Positions 40,562 through 49,992 are shown, numbered from the stretch's first letter. The stretch is 64,000 nt of DNA from Caldicellulosiruptor hydrothermalis 108 (GCF_000166355.1 NC_014652.1:340001-404000); one strand, 5' to 3'. The notes: generated by a model from the sequence alone, not told the origin. Numbers and translations: made by a program.

Positions 40562-41348
40562 CATGTCAGATCTGCTCGTCATTCTTGTTGGCGGACTGTT
40601 GATACTTGGCTACAAGTTGTTTGAAAAAAGAATAAAGACAAAAGCTAATCTAATTTCTTCGAGTTCAAAAACGCAGGGAATACAAAAGGTTGATGACAGA
40701 AATCACTTAAAAAGGCTACTGGAGATAAAAAATATCCTGCCAGATGGAACAGTAGTTATGGACAACTTCAGATATGTCAGAATTTTTGGACTGTCATCGC
40801 AGGACTTTGATTTGATGAGTGAGGCTGAACAGGAAGCGTTTGAGCTAAGTTTAATGTCACTCATGCGTGCACTCGATGTACCTGTTCAATTTTTCATAAC
40901 CACCCAGCGGGTTGAAACAACCCAGCAAGTAAATGAAATTGACGGGTTTCTAACACAAAACACAGCAACTATCAATGAGAGTCTGAAAAAGTACTGCGAA
41001 ATGCTCAAAAACGAACTTTTGCAACTGCAAAAGCAGAAGGACATGTATGTGCGCAAAAGTTTCGTAAGTATCTGGGTACGGGAACAAAATGAAAAAGTAG
41101 CTTTTGAAAAACTGAACGACAGAACAAAAAAGATTATCTCACTTTTCAAAAACGCTGGTATAAAAATATACCAGCTGTCCATGCCAGAAGTACTGCAACT
41201 TTTACATGATGAATTTAACAAAAACAAAATCTTTAAAGTTGATGAAGCCATAAAGAATCATGTCCTGGATTTGTATAACTCTGGTAAGAAAGGAGTTGTT
41301 GTAGATGATTCAGTTATTGAAGAAGTCTACAGAGAAGAAACAGCGTGA
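40554..41348 (+). CDS. VirB4 N-terminal-like/TraC-like conjugation protein
   Basis: About 264 residues: one N-terminal transmembrane helix (LLVILVGGLLILGYKLF), then a soluble domain with LPDGTVVMDNFRYVRIFGLS and PVQFFITTQRVETTQQVNE. These resemble the N-terminal domain of VirB4-type ATPases, without the ATP-binding motor. The next gene supplies the motor, so the two may together form the usual VirB4 function. The two reading frames overlap by 44 bases. Confidence 0.6.
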   Translation: MTNMSDLLVILVGGLLILGYKLFEKRIKTKANLISSSSKTQGIQKVDDRNHLKRLLEIKNILPDGTVVMDNFRYVRIFGLSSQDFDLMSEAEQEAFELSLMSLMRALDVPVQFFITTQRVETTQQVNEIDGFLTQNTATINESLKKYCEMLKNELLQLQKQKDMYVRKSFVSIWVREQNEKVAFEKLNDRTKKIISLFKNAGIKIYQLSMPEVLQLLHDEFNKNKIFKVDEAIKNHVLDLYNSGKKGVVVDDSVIEEVYREETA

Positions 41349-43164
41349 AGATAAAAATCAACAGACAAAAAGCAGACTTGATAAAAATGCTCTGGGACTC
41401 TTGGACCTGGTAGTCCCTGACTGCCTGCACCTTGAAAAGGACTACATTTATCTTGGTTCAGAAAGATATGCAAGAGTGTACGTTCTGGCAGTGCACCCGT
41501 ATGAAATCAATCTAGGCTTTTTCAATTCGTTCTTTAATCTTGGACAAATAGTAATTTCAATTTATGTCGAACCTGCTGATACAGGCGAAGTGATAGTAGA
41601 CCTTACAAAGAAAATCACAAAACTGAAGTCCAATGAAATTGTGAGTATGCAGCAAGGTAAAAAACCAGACTATCGCAAAATGACCCAGGCAGAAGATTAT
41701 GAAATGCTGAGAGCAGCACTGCAGAGGGGTATCGAAAAGGTCCTGTATGTTCAGGTTTTCTTCACAATCTTCGCAGAAAGTTTAGAAAAACTAAAGGAGA
41801 AATGTGAAGAATTTGAATCACGCTGTTCTGCGTATAACATCAAACCACGCTGTCTGAGTTTCGAACAACTTGAAGGGTTGTTAACAGTGCTACCACTCGG
41901 AAATCAAAAGTACCTTGAGCATCAAAGAACATACACAACAGGTTCTGCTGCATCAACTGTCCCGGTAGGTAATACGGATGTCTACTACGAAGGTGGGGTG
42001 TTCCTGGGGTACAACCTGCTCACCGGTGCACCAGTTTTTTACAACCAGTTCGCACCAGAACTTACCGGTCCCCATATAGCTATTTTCGGTACAGTTGGCA
42101 GTGGTAAGTCCACTACAATGAAAACAATGCTCGCACGGGCAGTTGCATTTGGCTTTGCCGCATGTGTGCTGGACCCAGAAGGCGAATACGAAAAGCTTAT
42201 CAATATGCTTGGCGGGAAATATGTAAAAGTAAAGTCAGGGGAAAAGATTGGGCTAAATCCGTTTGAGCTTGAAGTAGAAGAAGATGAAGGGAAGAAATTT
42301 GTGGACATTGACTCCAAGATTTCAGAAATCAGATTTATACTTGGCATTATCTCTGAAAACTTTATTGGCAAAAAACTTGATGGAATCCAGCTGGCTATAA
42401 TTGAAAGAGCTGTCAGAAAACTTTACGCAGACAGGGGAATTGATAAAAGCCCGGAAAGCCTGTACACAAATTTTGCTACCGACAGTCAGGGCAGGTTTTA
42501 CATTGGCAAGGTAAAGAAGAAATTACCGATACTCAGCGACCTGAGAGAAGAACTACTGAAAGAGCAAGAAACACAACAACTTGCAAAAGCAATGGAAGTA
42601 TTTACAGGAGATGGAACGCTTGCTCTGTTTGACTGTGAGTCTCAGATTGACCTGCAGGAAGGTGATAGAATAATAGGCTTCAACCTGAAAGAATTCGATA
42701 AGGACCCGTTTCTGAAGTTTTTCGCAGCGGTAAATATACTCAACTGGATCTGGAACAAGTTCTCACATGCCAAGATGAGGCAACAAAAGAAGGTTGTTAT
42801 CTTCGACGAAGCATGGATGTTTACAAAGTATGAATCAACAAACGACTATCTTGAATCACTCTCACGACGAGGTAGAAAATACAGGATATCACTCATGGTT
42901 GCTTCCCAAACAATACTCGAATTTTTAAATACCCCTGCTGGTCGAACAATGCTAAATATGTGTGCAACAAAATTCCTGCTCAAACAGGAACCGGACTTAG
43001 CTCAAGAGACTGCTGAGTACTTTAAACTATCTGACGCTGCTAAAAATTTCTTGATGACCGCTGAGAAAGGACAGGGGATTCTGGTAAATTCAAAAGAAAA
43101 GGTTCTTCTGCAGGTAACTCCATTTGCATTCGAATGGGATTATGTCACAACGACAAACTTCTAA
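41305..43164 (+). CDS. virB4: VirB4-like conjugation ATPase
   Basis: A 619-residue protein. Walker A IAIFGTVGSGKSTTMKTML near 260, then ACVLDPEGEYEKL, Walker B VVIFDEAWMFTKY near 505 and SQTILEFL; the C-terminus has EKGQGILV. This is the T4SS motor of the VirB4/TraE group that drives pilus and DNA transfer at the cytoplasmic membrane. ATG 41305 lies inside the previous gene. Confidence 0.92.
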   Translation: MIQLLKKSTEKKQREDKNQQTKSRLDKNALGLLDLVVPDCLHLEKDYIYLGSERYARVYVLAVHPYEINLGFFNSFFNLGQIVISIYVEPADTGEVIVDLTKKITKLKSNEIVSMQQGKKPDYRKMTQAEDYEMLRAALQRGIEKVLYVQVFFTIFAESLEKLKEKCEEFESRCSAYNIKPRCLSFEQLEGLLTVLPLGNQKYLEHQRTYTTGSAASTVPVGNTDVYYEGGVFLGYNLLTGAPVFYNQFAPELTGPHIAIFGTVGSGKSTTMKTMLARAVAFGFAACVLDPEGEYEKLINMLGGKYVKVKSGEKIGLNPFELEVEEDEGKKFVDIDSKISEIRFILGIISENFIGKKLDGIQLAIIERAVRKLYADRGIDKSPESLYTNFATDSQGRFYIGKVKKKLPILSDLREELLKEQETQQLAKAMEVFTGDGTLALFDCESQIDLQEGDRIIGFNLKEFDKDPFLKFFAAVNILNWIWNKFSHAKMRQQKKVVIFDEAWMFTKYESTNDYLESLSRRGRKYRISLMVASQTILEFLNTPAGRTMLNMCATKFLLKQEPDLAQETAEYFKLSDAAKNFLMTAEKGQGILVNSKEKVLLQVTPFAFEWDYVTTTNF

Positions 43165-43192
43165 AAAATTAAGGGCACTTTTTTGAAAACCG

Positions 43193-43201
43193 TGGTATAA
43201 A
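43193..43201 (+). promoter_or_regulatory. extended -10 promoter before the JAMM-like gene
   Basis: CCGTGGTATAAA (43190-43201) with GGGCACTTTTTTG upstream. It matches the element-wide box GTGGTATAA also seen at 55738, 56967, 58928 and 62322, and lies 40 bases before the next gene start. Confidence 0.55.
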
Positions 43202-43237
43202 GAAAAATAGAACTAAACTTTGAAGGGGAAATGTAAA

Positions 43238-44176
43238 GTGGAACAATTTATTTCTACCATCTTCTACTGGGTCAAAAAAGTGCTGTATTTTCTCTTTGGT
43301 TCTGAAGGAATAAAGTCTTTGATTGCTATATTCTATTTCTTCACTGACAGGCAAAAATATGAACAAATAATCAACCAGATACCGGCTGTTGCACTTTCAG
43401 ACGACATAGGCACTGCTCTTGTTCTTGAGGTTATTTTGATTGCAATAGAAGCAGCAATATACATCTGGCTTGTAAAGAAAATTAGATACGCTTTTATGTG
43501 GTTGAGGCGGAACGCAAGAAGAATGCCTGTGTTCAACCTCAAACCCGGTGTTGTTCTCTGTCTTGTGCCCAGAAGAAAAATAACCATTACATCCCAGAAA
43601 GATGCAATAAGGGTCTTAAAAACCTTGAAAAACTACAACAGAAGTCTGAAGAAGTTTATACTCTGTCACGAGATTTCGATGACATTGCTGCTGGACGAGA
43701 ACAATGAACTTTTACTTGCCTGCATTGACAATCATGGCGACTGCTGGGAAGTAAATTCCATGGCACACGAAGTGGTTTATAGCTACAACACATCATTCAA
43801 CGGCAAATGCAAAAAAGTTATAGTTGCTCACACACACCCCGCAAGGGTGGACAAGAATATGGTATACATCGAAAGCACAACTTTTCCTTCTAAAAACGAC
43901 TATAATTCTTATGAGTTTATCAAACGTGCCATCCATCCTGTAAAAGTGCTCGATGACCTTGTGCTTCCAGCACTCGACCATGAACGTGTTTTCTCCATTG
44001 CAACAAATAAACTGCTCCCCAAAAAAAGATTTAGAAGATTGCCAAACATGTATTTCAGGGAAGTGTTTAATACGTTCAAAGAAGATAAAGCCCTGCATCC
44101 TACAATGATTGGAATTCGATTACTGTACAGAGAAAAAAAATATACTCCTAAAAAAGAGGAGGTTTTTGCGCGATGA
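43238..44176 (+). CDS. membrane protein with JAMM/RadC-like domain
   Basis: About 312 residues from GTG 43238. One or two N-terminal membrane segments (ALVLEVILIAIEAAIYIWLV), a basic loop, and a C-terminal soluble domain. The segment KVIVAHTHPARVDKN followed by FPSKNDYNSYEFIKRA resembles the metal-binding HxHP...PSxxD motif of RadC/JAB (MPN) domains, which can be metal peptidases. A suitable upstream glutamate is not certain. It sits between virB4 and virB6 and overlaps the next gene by ATGA, so it works with the secretion machine, perhaps as a processing protease. Function inferred. Confidence 0.6.
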   Translation: MEQFISTIFYWVKKVLYFLFGSEGIKSLIAIFYFFTDRQKYEQIINQIPAVALSDDIGTALVLEVILIAIEAAIYIWLVKKIRYAFMWLRRNARRMPVFNLKPGVVLCLVPRRKITITSQKDAIRVLKTLKNYNRSLKKFILCHEISMTLLLDENNELLLACIDNHGDCWEVNSMAHEVVYSYNTSFNGKCKKVIVAHTHPARVDKNMVYIESTTFPSKNDYNSYEFIKRAIHPVKVLDDLVLPALDHERVFSIATNKLLPKKRFRRLPNMYFREVFNTFKEDKALHPTMIGIRLLYREKKYTPKKEEVFAR

Positions 44177-46413
44177 CGAAATTTAAAAAGTTAAAATTCT
44201 CAGTCCTGGCAGTGTTGTCAGGACTCTTTCTTTTTTATCCGGTAGTTTCTTTTGCTGGTCCAGTAGACATAGGGAAAACGTTTATTACCAGCCTGTCAAA
44301 CAAGATAGTTTATGTGGGTATTGGTTTTGTAGTAATCGCTTTTATGCTGGCATTTTTAAAGCTAATGTTTACTCAAAATGAACAGGAACATGCACAGACA
44401 GCTCAATGGCTAAAATACATTGTTATTGCCTGCATTATCCTGGGAATTTTCACATCCATCATAGGGGTAATTTTAGGATTTGAACAAAAATTCACAGATG
44501 CAATGAAAGTTCTACCTTCCACTCAGCAGGGAAGTCAACCGGTAAATCAGGCGGATACCGATAAAACTATGACATGGATTGGTCTAGCATTAACATGGAT
44601 AATCAACTACTTTATACAACTTATTGAGTGGATTGGAAGACTTGCAGGTTTTAAACCACTTAATCAACTATTGTTCAACAATACTGTGTTCTCGGACAAA
44701 GAATTTAAATTTTTGCTCACATTCTACTCGTTTGCTGCAGCGTGTAGCATAGCTTTCGTCGTACTTATGGTTGGGAAAACGGCTATTCAACTTACTGTAT
44801 CAGGACTTAGTGTAAGAAAAAGAGTAAATCTAATGGAAGAAATTACAACATGGTTTCAGGTGGTATTGCTTATCGCTGCTGCACCATTGTTGTTTTCTTT
44901 CATGTTCTGGTTCTTTGAAAAACTTACTAACTGGCTGTATGCTTACGTCAAAACAGAAACAACATACTTTGGTAACGTTGAAGGAATTACAGCAAGTGTA
45001 GCAAAATTTTTCGGTTTTGGTCTGGACGAAAATAAAATTGCTCAGAACGGCTTTATAGACACACTGGCACTGGATCTTGGTACGTCTAATCCGCTCAATA
45101 CTGCGATCGTAAAACTTATATATGCTCTGCTATATTTCAAAGTTAATCTAATATTCCTGACCCGAAGAATCATACTCGGTGTGTTTTTCCTGTTCACACC
45201 ATTTGCTGCTGCTATGTGGGGAATCAAAAAAGATGCAAACGTCATGAATGTGTGGTTCGGTGAGATTATCACAAACGCTTCAATGGCATTCTTTTACGCA
45301 TTTACATTACTTGCAGTTTTGCACCTTTTTACAGCAGTAGGTCTTGATGGCTGGCTGTTCGGAGCAATAGCTATGTACTCCGTACCTAAAATAGCTGATA
45401 CACTCAGAAATCTGTTGCAAAACTACTTTGAAAGACTTAGCGGTATAGATGAAATGTCACTGGCAAATCCATTCTTCAGTGGAACTCTTGCAATGATGAA
45501 AGGTGCTCAGAACAGTTTTGTTCATGCATTTGGCTCTCAATCTAAAGCAAGTGAGTGGTCTACTTCGATAGGTTCAACCAGCGGTGGTGAGATAAATGCT
45601 GGCGGCCTGGCAGGCGGATTCAGCCCGGCAGGCGGTGGCAGCGGCAGCGGTGGTTCAGGTGCAACATTTGCTGGCTTTACTGGCAGCAGAACATTCGAAG
45701 GTGGACCAATACCGATGGGTGGTTTTTCTGGTGTGCCTGCCACTGGTGGACCTAAAATTGAATTTGCATCAACTTCAGGTTCTACTACCAGTGGTTCATC
45801 AGCAAGTCCTCTGGACAGTCTCACAGGATATAGAAATATCTACACAGATACTGACGCAACAAGAAAGGCTTTCCTGAGAAACTTAAATGCAATGACAGGT
45901 GGAAGCAAACTGTACAGGGCAGGACAATTCCTGCAAGGTGTGGGTGAGACACTGGGCAGAGACAATCCAACTTTCCAAGCCTTCTCATACTTTGCAGGTG
46001 GTATCATGAAATCAGCAGGTAGCATAAACAGGATAGGACAGGCTATAGACCTGACAACCCTTGAGCGAATGTCGCACATGCAGGAGTACAAACAACACTT
46101 TGCTAACCTTGCTCCAGTAGTCAACAAACTTACTGCTGAAGGCAAATATGGTGTTGTCATGGACGCTATAAGAAAGGGTGACGTAAGCATTCTTGCAATG
46201 AATGGTGTCACAATGACAGATGAGATTTCAAACTCTGTTTTGAAACTCTCTGAAGCATTCAAAGGCGAAAGAGAAATTACAAAGAAACAACTTGGCATTA
46301 ATGAAGTAATTGCTGCAAAAAAACTCGGACATGGTTACGAAAACTTTGAAAGGTACTTTGCACGAAAACATCCTTACAAAGACGCAGCAGAAGCGTTTAT
46401 ATTCAAAGTTTAA
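44173..46413 (+). CDS. VirB6/TrbL-like membrane protein
   Basis: A 746-residue protein. A signal-like first helix (LAVLSGLFLFYPVVSFAG) is followed by six or more further helices up to about residue 440, the polytopic VirB6/TrbL pattern. A Gly/Ser-rich stretch spans about 465-555, then a hydrophilic tail with helices. It would form the membrane channel of the type IV secretion apparatus and interact with VirB4 and the peptidase-like protein. Ends in a terminator. Confidence 0.8.
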   Translation: MTKFKKLKFSVLAVLSGLFLFYPVVSFAGPVDIGKTFITSLSNKIVYVGIGFVVIAFMLAFLKLMFTQNEQEHAQTAQWLKYIVIACIILGIFTSIIGVILGFEQKFTDAMKVLPSTQQGSQPVNQADTDKTMTWIGLALTWIINYFIQLIEWIGRLAGFKPLNQLLFNNTVFSDKEFKFLLTFYSFAAACSIAFVVLMVGKTAIQLTVSGLSVRKRVNLMEEITTWFQVVLLIAAAPLLFSFMFWFFEKLTNWLYAYVKTETTYFGNVEGITASVAKFFGFGLDENKIAQNGFIDTLALDLGTSNPLNTAIVKLIYALLYFKVNLIFLTRRIILGVFFLFTPFAAAMWGIKKDANVMNVWFGEIITNASMAFFYAFTLLAVLHLFTAVGLDGWLFGAIAMYSVPKIADTLRNLLQNYFERLSGIDEMSLANPFFSGTLAMMKGAQNSFVHAFGSQSKASEWSTSIGSTSGGEINAGGLAGGFSPAGGGSGSGGSGATFAGFTGSRTFEGGPIPMGGFSGVPATGGPKIEFASTSGSTTSGSSASPLDSLTGYRNIYTDTDATRKAFLRNLNAMTGGSKLYRAGQFLQGVGETLGRDNPTFQAFSYFAGGIMKSAGSINRIGQAIDLTTLERMSHMQEYKQHFANLAPVVNKLTAEGKYGVVMDAIRKGDVSILAMNGVTMTDEISNSVLKLSEAFKGEREITKKQLGINEVIAAKKLGHGYENFERYFARKHPYKDAAEAFIFKV

Positions 46414-46422
46414 AACCTGCAG

Positions 46423-46456
46423 CCCTGCTACTTTGAAACAGTAGCAGGGTTTTTTG
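46423..46456 (+). terminator. terminator of the secretion operon
   Basis: CCCTGCTACT (46423-46432) and AGTAGCAGGG (46440-46449) with TTTTTTGTTTTT following. Ends the transcript after the VirB6-like gene. Confidence 0.9.
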
Positions 46457-46544
46457 TTTTTGTGAAAGTACGTTCGTAATAGTTTTTGTAGTTTGGCTGT
46501 GATATTTTTCTAAGTAAACAAAATACAAAAGGAGAGATGAAAGA

Positions 46545-47093
46545 ATGCAGAAAACCGACTTCAATTCGTTTGAAATAATGGTGGATATAGGTGAGTGCTA
46601 CTCCAAAGTAGCCAAACTGCCTGACAACATAAGAGAACTATGCTCTGAACCGGAATGCATTGAAGACGCTAAGTACATGGTCGTATATGAAGACACAGAA
46701 GAAAAAATTTACCTCTGTCAAAAACACTTTGAATTTATCAGAACAAATACCTTTTGCTATGCCATTGAAAATGTGCTTGATAACCCTAAAGTGCAAGAAA
46801 TCCCGGTGGTTTTCGGAGAAGATAAAAAAGTAAAAGTGTCATACCTTGGTACAGTTGATATTGTCCACGAAACTGAAGACTACTTAAGGTCCCTGGGACT
46901 GTTAGATAGTAGCGAATCTCTGGATGTGGAAGTATTTCTCTCAATGCTGAGAGCACACGACAGAATTGCCTACGCTAATATTGTAAACGACAAAATATTT
47001 GCCTACCTTTTGGACGAGTCCAATGATGAGTATATCATCACCGAAAAAGAATGGAAAGAAATCCTGCAAAGATTGGGGGAGTATGCGTTATGA
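46545..47093 (+). CDS. unknown protein with Cys/His cluster (paralogue A)
   Basis: A 182-residue protein with RBS AAAGGAGAG. It has a possible zinc-binding module CSEPECIEDAK ... YLCQKHFEFI and a C-terminal domain ending IAYANIVNDKIFAYLLDE.. IITEKEWKEILQRL. The next gene encodes a related protein with the same order of modules. No known family was recognised. The two overlap by ATGA and are co-translated. Confidence 0.55.
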   Translation: MQKTDFNSFEIMVDIGECYSKVAKLPDNIRELCSEPECIEDAKYMVVYEDTEEKIYLCQKHFEFIRTNTFCYAIENVLDNPKVQEIPVVFGEDKKVKVSYLGTVDIVHETEDYLRSLGLLDSSESLDVEVFLSMLRAHDRIAYANIVNDKIFAYLLDESNDEYIITEKEWKEILQRLGEYAL

Positions 47094-47656
47094 CCGATAT
47101 ATTCGATAGAGCAAGAGTTGCCTTGCTTTATCCCAAAAACGACTCAAAAAGAGAGAGAATCGAATATGAAGTGTCTGACAATATGCGTTGTTCAGTCTGC
47201 GGGGAGAAAGCATACTACAGACTTTCAAAAACACCAGCGTGGTTCTGCACACGGCATTACAATCAGCTTTTAAACCGCTCATTGTGGGATTTTATTGATA
47301 GGTACCTTGTTGCAATGGATCCGCTTGCTGTTCTGTACCTTGAGTACAACGACAAAAACATTAATCTCGAAGTGTGGTTTACCGATAGGCTGATGAAAGA
47401 TATTCAATACTACTTCAGGGATGTCGGGTTTAAAAACTTAAGACTTGACAAAGAAACGTTCCTGTCAGTTGTGAGAAGTTGTAACGGAGTTGCATATGCT
47501 GACTGGATTGACAACAAACTCATAACCTTCATGGTACCTGTCCATGATTGCCTGATTACAAAACAGGAATGGGAAGAGATAAAACAAAGAGTGATTAAAA
47601 AAGGATTTTTAAAGAAAGTTCAGATAAACAACAAAAGCCCTGATTATGATTTCTAA
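47090..47656 (+). CDS. unknown protein with Cys/His cluster (paralogue B)
   Basis: A 188-residue protein from ATG 47090 (upstream extension to 47051 lies inside the previous gene). CSVCGEKAYYRLS ... WFCTRHYNQLL is a CxxC...CxxH type zinc module. The C-terminal part VAYADWIDNKLITFMV.. LITKQEWEEIKQRV mirrors the preceding protein. The pair arose by tandem duplication and may form a heterodimer; role unknown. Confidence 0.55.
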   Translation: MTDIFDRARVALLYPKNDSKRERIEYEVSDNMRCSVCGEKAYYRLSKTPAWFCTRHYNQLLNRSLWDFIDRYLVAMDPLAVLYLEYNDKNINLEVWFTDRLMKDIQYYFRDVGFKNLRLDKETFLSVVRSCNGVAYADWIDNKLITFMVPVHDCLITKQEWEEIKQRVIKKGFLKKVQINNKSPDYDF

Positions 47657-47668
47657 TCAGGGCTTGTT
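47635..47668 (+). terminator. intrinsic terminator after paralogue B
   Basis: AAGCCCTGATTA (47635-47646) and TAATCAGGGCTT (47654-47665) form a perfect 12-bp stem with TGTT following. The stem starts inside the end of the coding region. Confidence 0.8.
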
Positions 47669-47878
47669 ATACTCACGGGGGAGGAGAACACCCCCAGATG
47701 TTTGCAAACTTCTTTGAGCGCAAACTTTATTTTGGCTAACTGCATAATTTCAGTATACCAGAATAAAATGCGAACAAAAAACCGAACACAGAAAAATTTT
47801 TGCCTGTGAGAAAAGTTTCATTCTCACAGGCTTTTTTATTTTATCGGCAGCAAAAATTTAAAAGGGGGTAAGATAACT
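47669..47878. other. intergenic region with inverse AGTTTGC motifs and a terminator
   Basis: Holds GGGGGAGGAGAACACCCCC (47678-47696), then TGTTTGCAAACTTC and GCGCAAACTTTATTTTGGC, which on the minus strand reproduce the GCCAAAATAAAGTTTGC leader word found before several genes at 62.4-63.6 kb. At 47802-47842 GCCTGTGAGAA and TTCTCACAGGC with T residues form an intrinsic terminator. No gene seen. Confidence 0.6.
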
Positions 47879-48832
47879 ATGAAATGTGCCGTTGATGTTG
47901 GGTTTGGTTTTACAAAGGCAGTAAATGAAAAAGGAAAAGAAGTGATTTTCCCATCCGCAGTAGCAAAAACTTTTCTAACCGATATAGGACTTAAACCAAC
48001 CAGTGAATACTTCATAACTTATATGAACCAGACTTACGCAGTAGGAAAAGCAGCTACTCATTGCATGATAACAGAAACAAGTTTCTCAGACGACAGATTT
48101 GTATCAGAGTTTTCCAAGTTACTCGTTCTAACAGCACTTATGGCTCTTGATAGCGACAGAGAAATCGAACTTGGTCTTGGTCTGCCACTTATGTTATACC
48201 CAAAACTTAAAGAGAAAGTCAGAGACTATTTTGAGTTCGCAGAAGAGATAATTGTTGACAGCAACAACGTGGCACACACATACCACATAACAAGGTGCGA
48301 AGTTTTCCCACAGGGTGTTGGTGCCTTGTTTTCTATCGACTCTAATATTGAAAAAGGAATTTATTGCGTTCTGGACATAGGTTTTAGAACTACTGATGTC
48401 ATAGTTGTAGAAGTGAATGAAAACAACATCAATCCACTTCTCGAACTGTGCTTTACACTTGACAAAGGTATGTCAATGGCTATTGAAAAGCTCAGCATAA
48501 TCCTCGAACGAAAATATGGAGTCAGTTACGATACAAATCTTCTGCTCGATATTCATGAGCGTTCGCAGATATCCGTACGTGGCAGAAAAATAAACATCGA
48601 AGAACAAAAGAAAGAAGTCTTCAACACTATAGCAAATGACATTGTCCAGTCTATTTCAAGAAAATTACAACGTGGCTTTGACACATTTGATGGTGTATTC
48701 GTGGCAGGTGGTGGCGCTTTCAATATCGCAGCTGTTCTGCAGAAAGAGTTTGAAAATGTCCAGGTCATCTACAATGCACAGTTCGCAAACGCAAAAGGAT
48801 TTTTGAATCTGCTCAGTATACTTGATGAGTAA
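47879..48832 (+). CDS. ParM/StbA-like actin-type ATPase
   Basis: A 317-residue actin-fold protein. The phosphate-1 motif CAVDVGFGFTKAV at the N-terminus, the phosphate-2 motif YCVLDIGFRTTDVIV near 165 and the adenosine motif FDGVFVAGGGAFN near 270 are in the right order. ParM-type proteins form filaments that push plasmid copies apart. The small ribbon-helix-helix gene downstream would be its ParR-like adaptor. RBS AAAGGGGG precedes ATG. An ICE with partition genes probably persists for a time as a plasmid. Confidence 0.85.
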   Translation: MKCAVDVGFGFTKAVNEKGKEVIFPSAVAKTFLTDIGLKPTSEYFITYMNQTYAVGKAATHCMITETSFSDDRFVSEFSKLLVLTALMALDSDREIELGLGLPLMLYPKLKEKVRDYFEFAEEIIVDSNNVAHTYHITRCEVFPQGVGALFSIDSNIEKGIYCVLDIGFRTTDVIVVEVNENNINPLLELCFTLDKGMSMAIEKLSIILERKYGVSYDTNLLLDIHERSQISVRGRKINIEEQKKEVFNTIANDIVQSISRKLQRGFDTFDGVFVAGGGAFNIAAVLQKEFENVQVIYNAQFANAKGFLNLLSILDE

Positions 48833-49009
48833 TACCACTGTAAACTTTGATATAACTGAAATGGATGAATGTCAAATGCCTGCTTTGTATTACTACTATG
48901 AATTTTTTATTCGATTTTTTACTTCCAGTAATACAAAATAGCAATACAAGGTGTCTCTAACTAAGGTAACAAAAGCTCTAAAACAGTATTACGAAAAGGT
49001 GAGTCTGGA
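48833..49009. promoter_or_regulatory. candidate parC/centromere region
   Basis: Between parM-like and parR-like genes, GTATTAC or its complement and near copies recur: GTATTAC (48894), GTAATAC (48929), GCAATAC (48942) and GTATTAC (48988). Such short repeats fit a ParR binding array. Centromere function is inferred. Confidence 0.45.
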
Positions 49010-49249
49010 ATGAAAAAGACTCTGTCAGTTAAAATCGATGAAAAACATCCTATCTGGCAGGAAGAAAACAAGACCAGAGTCATTCTCGACGCACTTGAGC
49101 TGTACTACGCAACCAAAGCAGTCGTATCAGGTAGTATTAAACTGAACACAATACCTGTTAATCTGCCTTCCAGTAGTGAAAATCAAAAAGAAAACAACCT
49201 TGCAAAGAATAAAAAGGTTGTAAAGTCATTCCTCAACGCCTTCTCATAG
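49010..49249 (+). CDS. ribbon-helix-helix protein, ParR-like
   Basis: A 79-residue protein. KKTLSVKIDEKHPIWQEENK and TRVILDALELYYATK fit a ribbon-helix-helix DNA-binding domain; the basic Asn/Lys-rich tail is variable. Its position after the actin-like gene suggests a ParR-type adaptor that binds the intergenic repeats. A terminator follows. Confidence 0.65.
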   Translation: MKKTLSVKIDEKHPIWQEENKTRVILDALELYYATKAVVSGSIKLNTIPVNLPSSSENQKENNLAKNKKVVKSFLNAFS

Positions 49250-49252
49250 TAT

Positions 49253-49285
49253 AAGGCAGGGCTTAAACCCTGCCTTATTTTTTTT
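49253..49285 (+). terminator. terminator after the ParR-like gene
   Basis: AAGGCAGGG (49253-49261) and CCCTGCCTT (49268-49276), then ATTTTTTTT. Confidence 0.88.
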
Positions 49286-49317
49286 GTAGAAAAACTGCAG
49301 AAAGGAGAGAAATCAAG

Positions 49318-49935
49318 ATGAGTAATATTCCGAACGATTTCATACCACTTATTGAACACCTCACAAAATGGACAAAAGAACTTGAATTTTCTATCTACCA
49401 GATACGTGAAAGCCTGTTTGCACTTCAGTATAAAGTCAAATTCTATGCAAGCATCATCGAAGATATCCACAATTACAAAATTGACACTACCTTTTTATCG
49501 GACATAACCGAAGCAAAATACGAAGACGACATCTTAACAATCTTAATCTACGACGTCCCACCTGTCTACAAAGTCGCTACTCAGTCAGATACACTGAAAT
49601 GGAAAGAAATGATATATAACGCCCTGTCTAAACTGCCAGAAAAACCATACTTCGAAAAAGCTCATATAGTCTTTGAATTTTATGTACCACACAGCGTTTC
49701 AATCAGAGCCGACACAGATAACCGAATGCTGAAAACATTGATAAATGCACTTGTTATAGCTGGTATCATTCCTGATGATACAATGTACCATATGTCCTTC
49801 AGCTGCTTCGGTTACCCCATAGACAATATGTATTGCAAAACACTAATAAAAGTAGCGCATCCTGATAACATCCATAAAGTCATAACAGCAAAACCTGATA
49901 TAAAAATCACAAACAAAATACCAGTAAAAGAATAG
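49318..49935 (+). CDS. RusA-like Holliday junction resolvase domain protein
   Basis: A 205-residue protein with RBS AAGGAGAG. The N-terminal third is helical and unique. The rest matches the RusA pattern: IRADTDNRMLKTLINALVIAG followed by IIPDDTMYHMSFS, with the conserved acidic residues (DxDN ... DD). RusA cleaves four-way junctions. Here it may resolve intermediates of element replication or transfer. The match is remote, so the activity is uncertain. Confidence 0.6.
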   Translation: MSNIPNDFIPLIEHLTKWTKELEFSIYQIRESLFALQYKVKFYASIIEDIHNYKIDTTFLSDITEAKYEDDILTILIYDVPPVYKVATQSDTLKWKEMIYNALSKLPEKPYFEKAHIVFEFYVPHSVSIRADTDNRMLKTLINALVIAGIIPDDTMYHMSFSCFGYPIDNMYCKTLIKVAHPDNIHKVITAKPDIKITNKIPVKE

Positions 49936-49992
49936 CAGCAAAGATAATAGTAGACAATACATTACCAGTAAGATAATAGCAGTAATTCAAGA

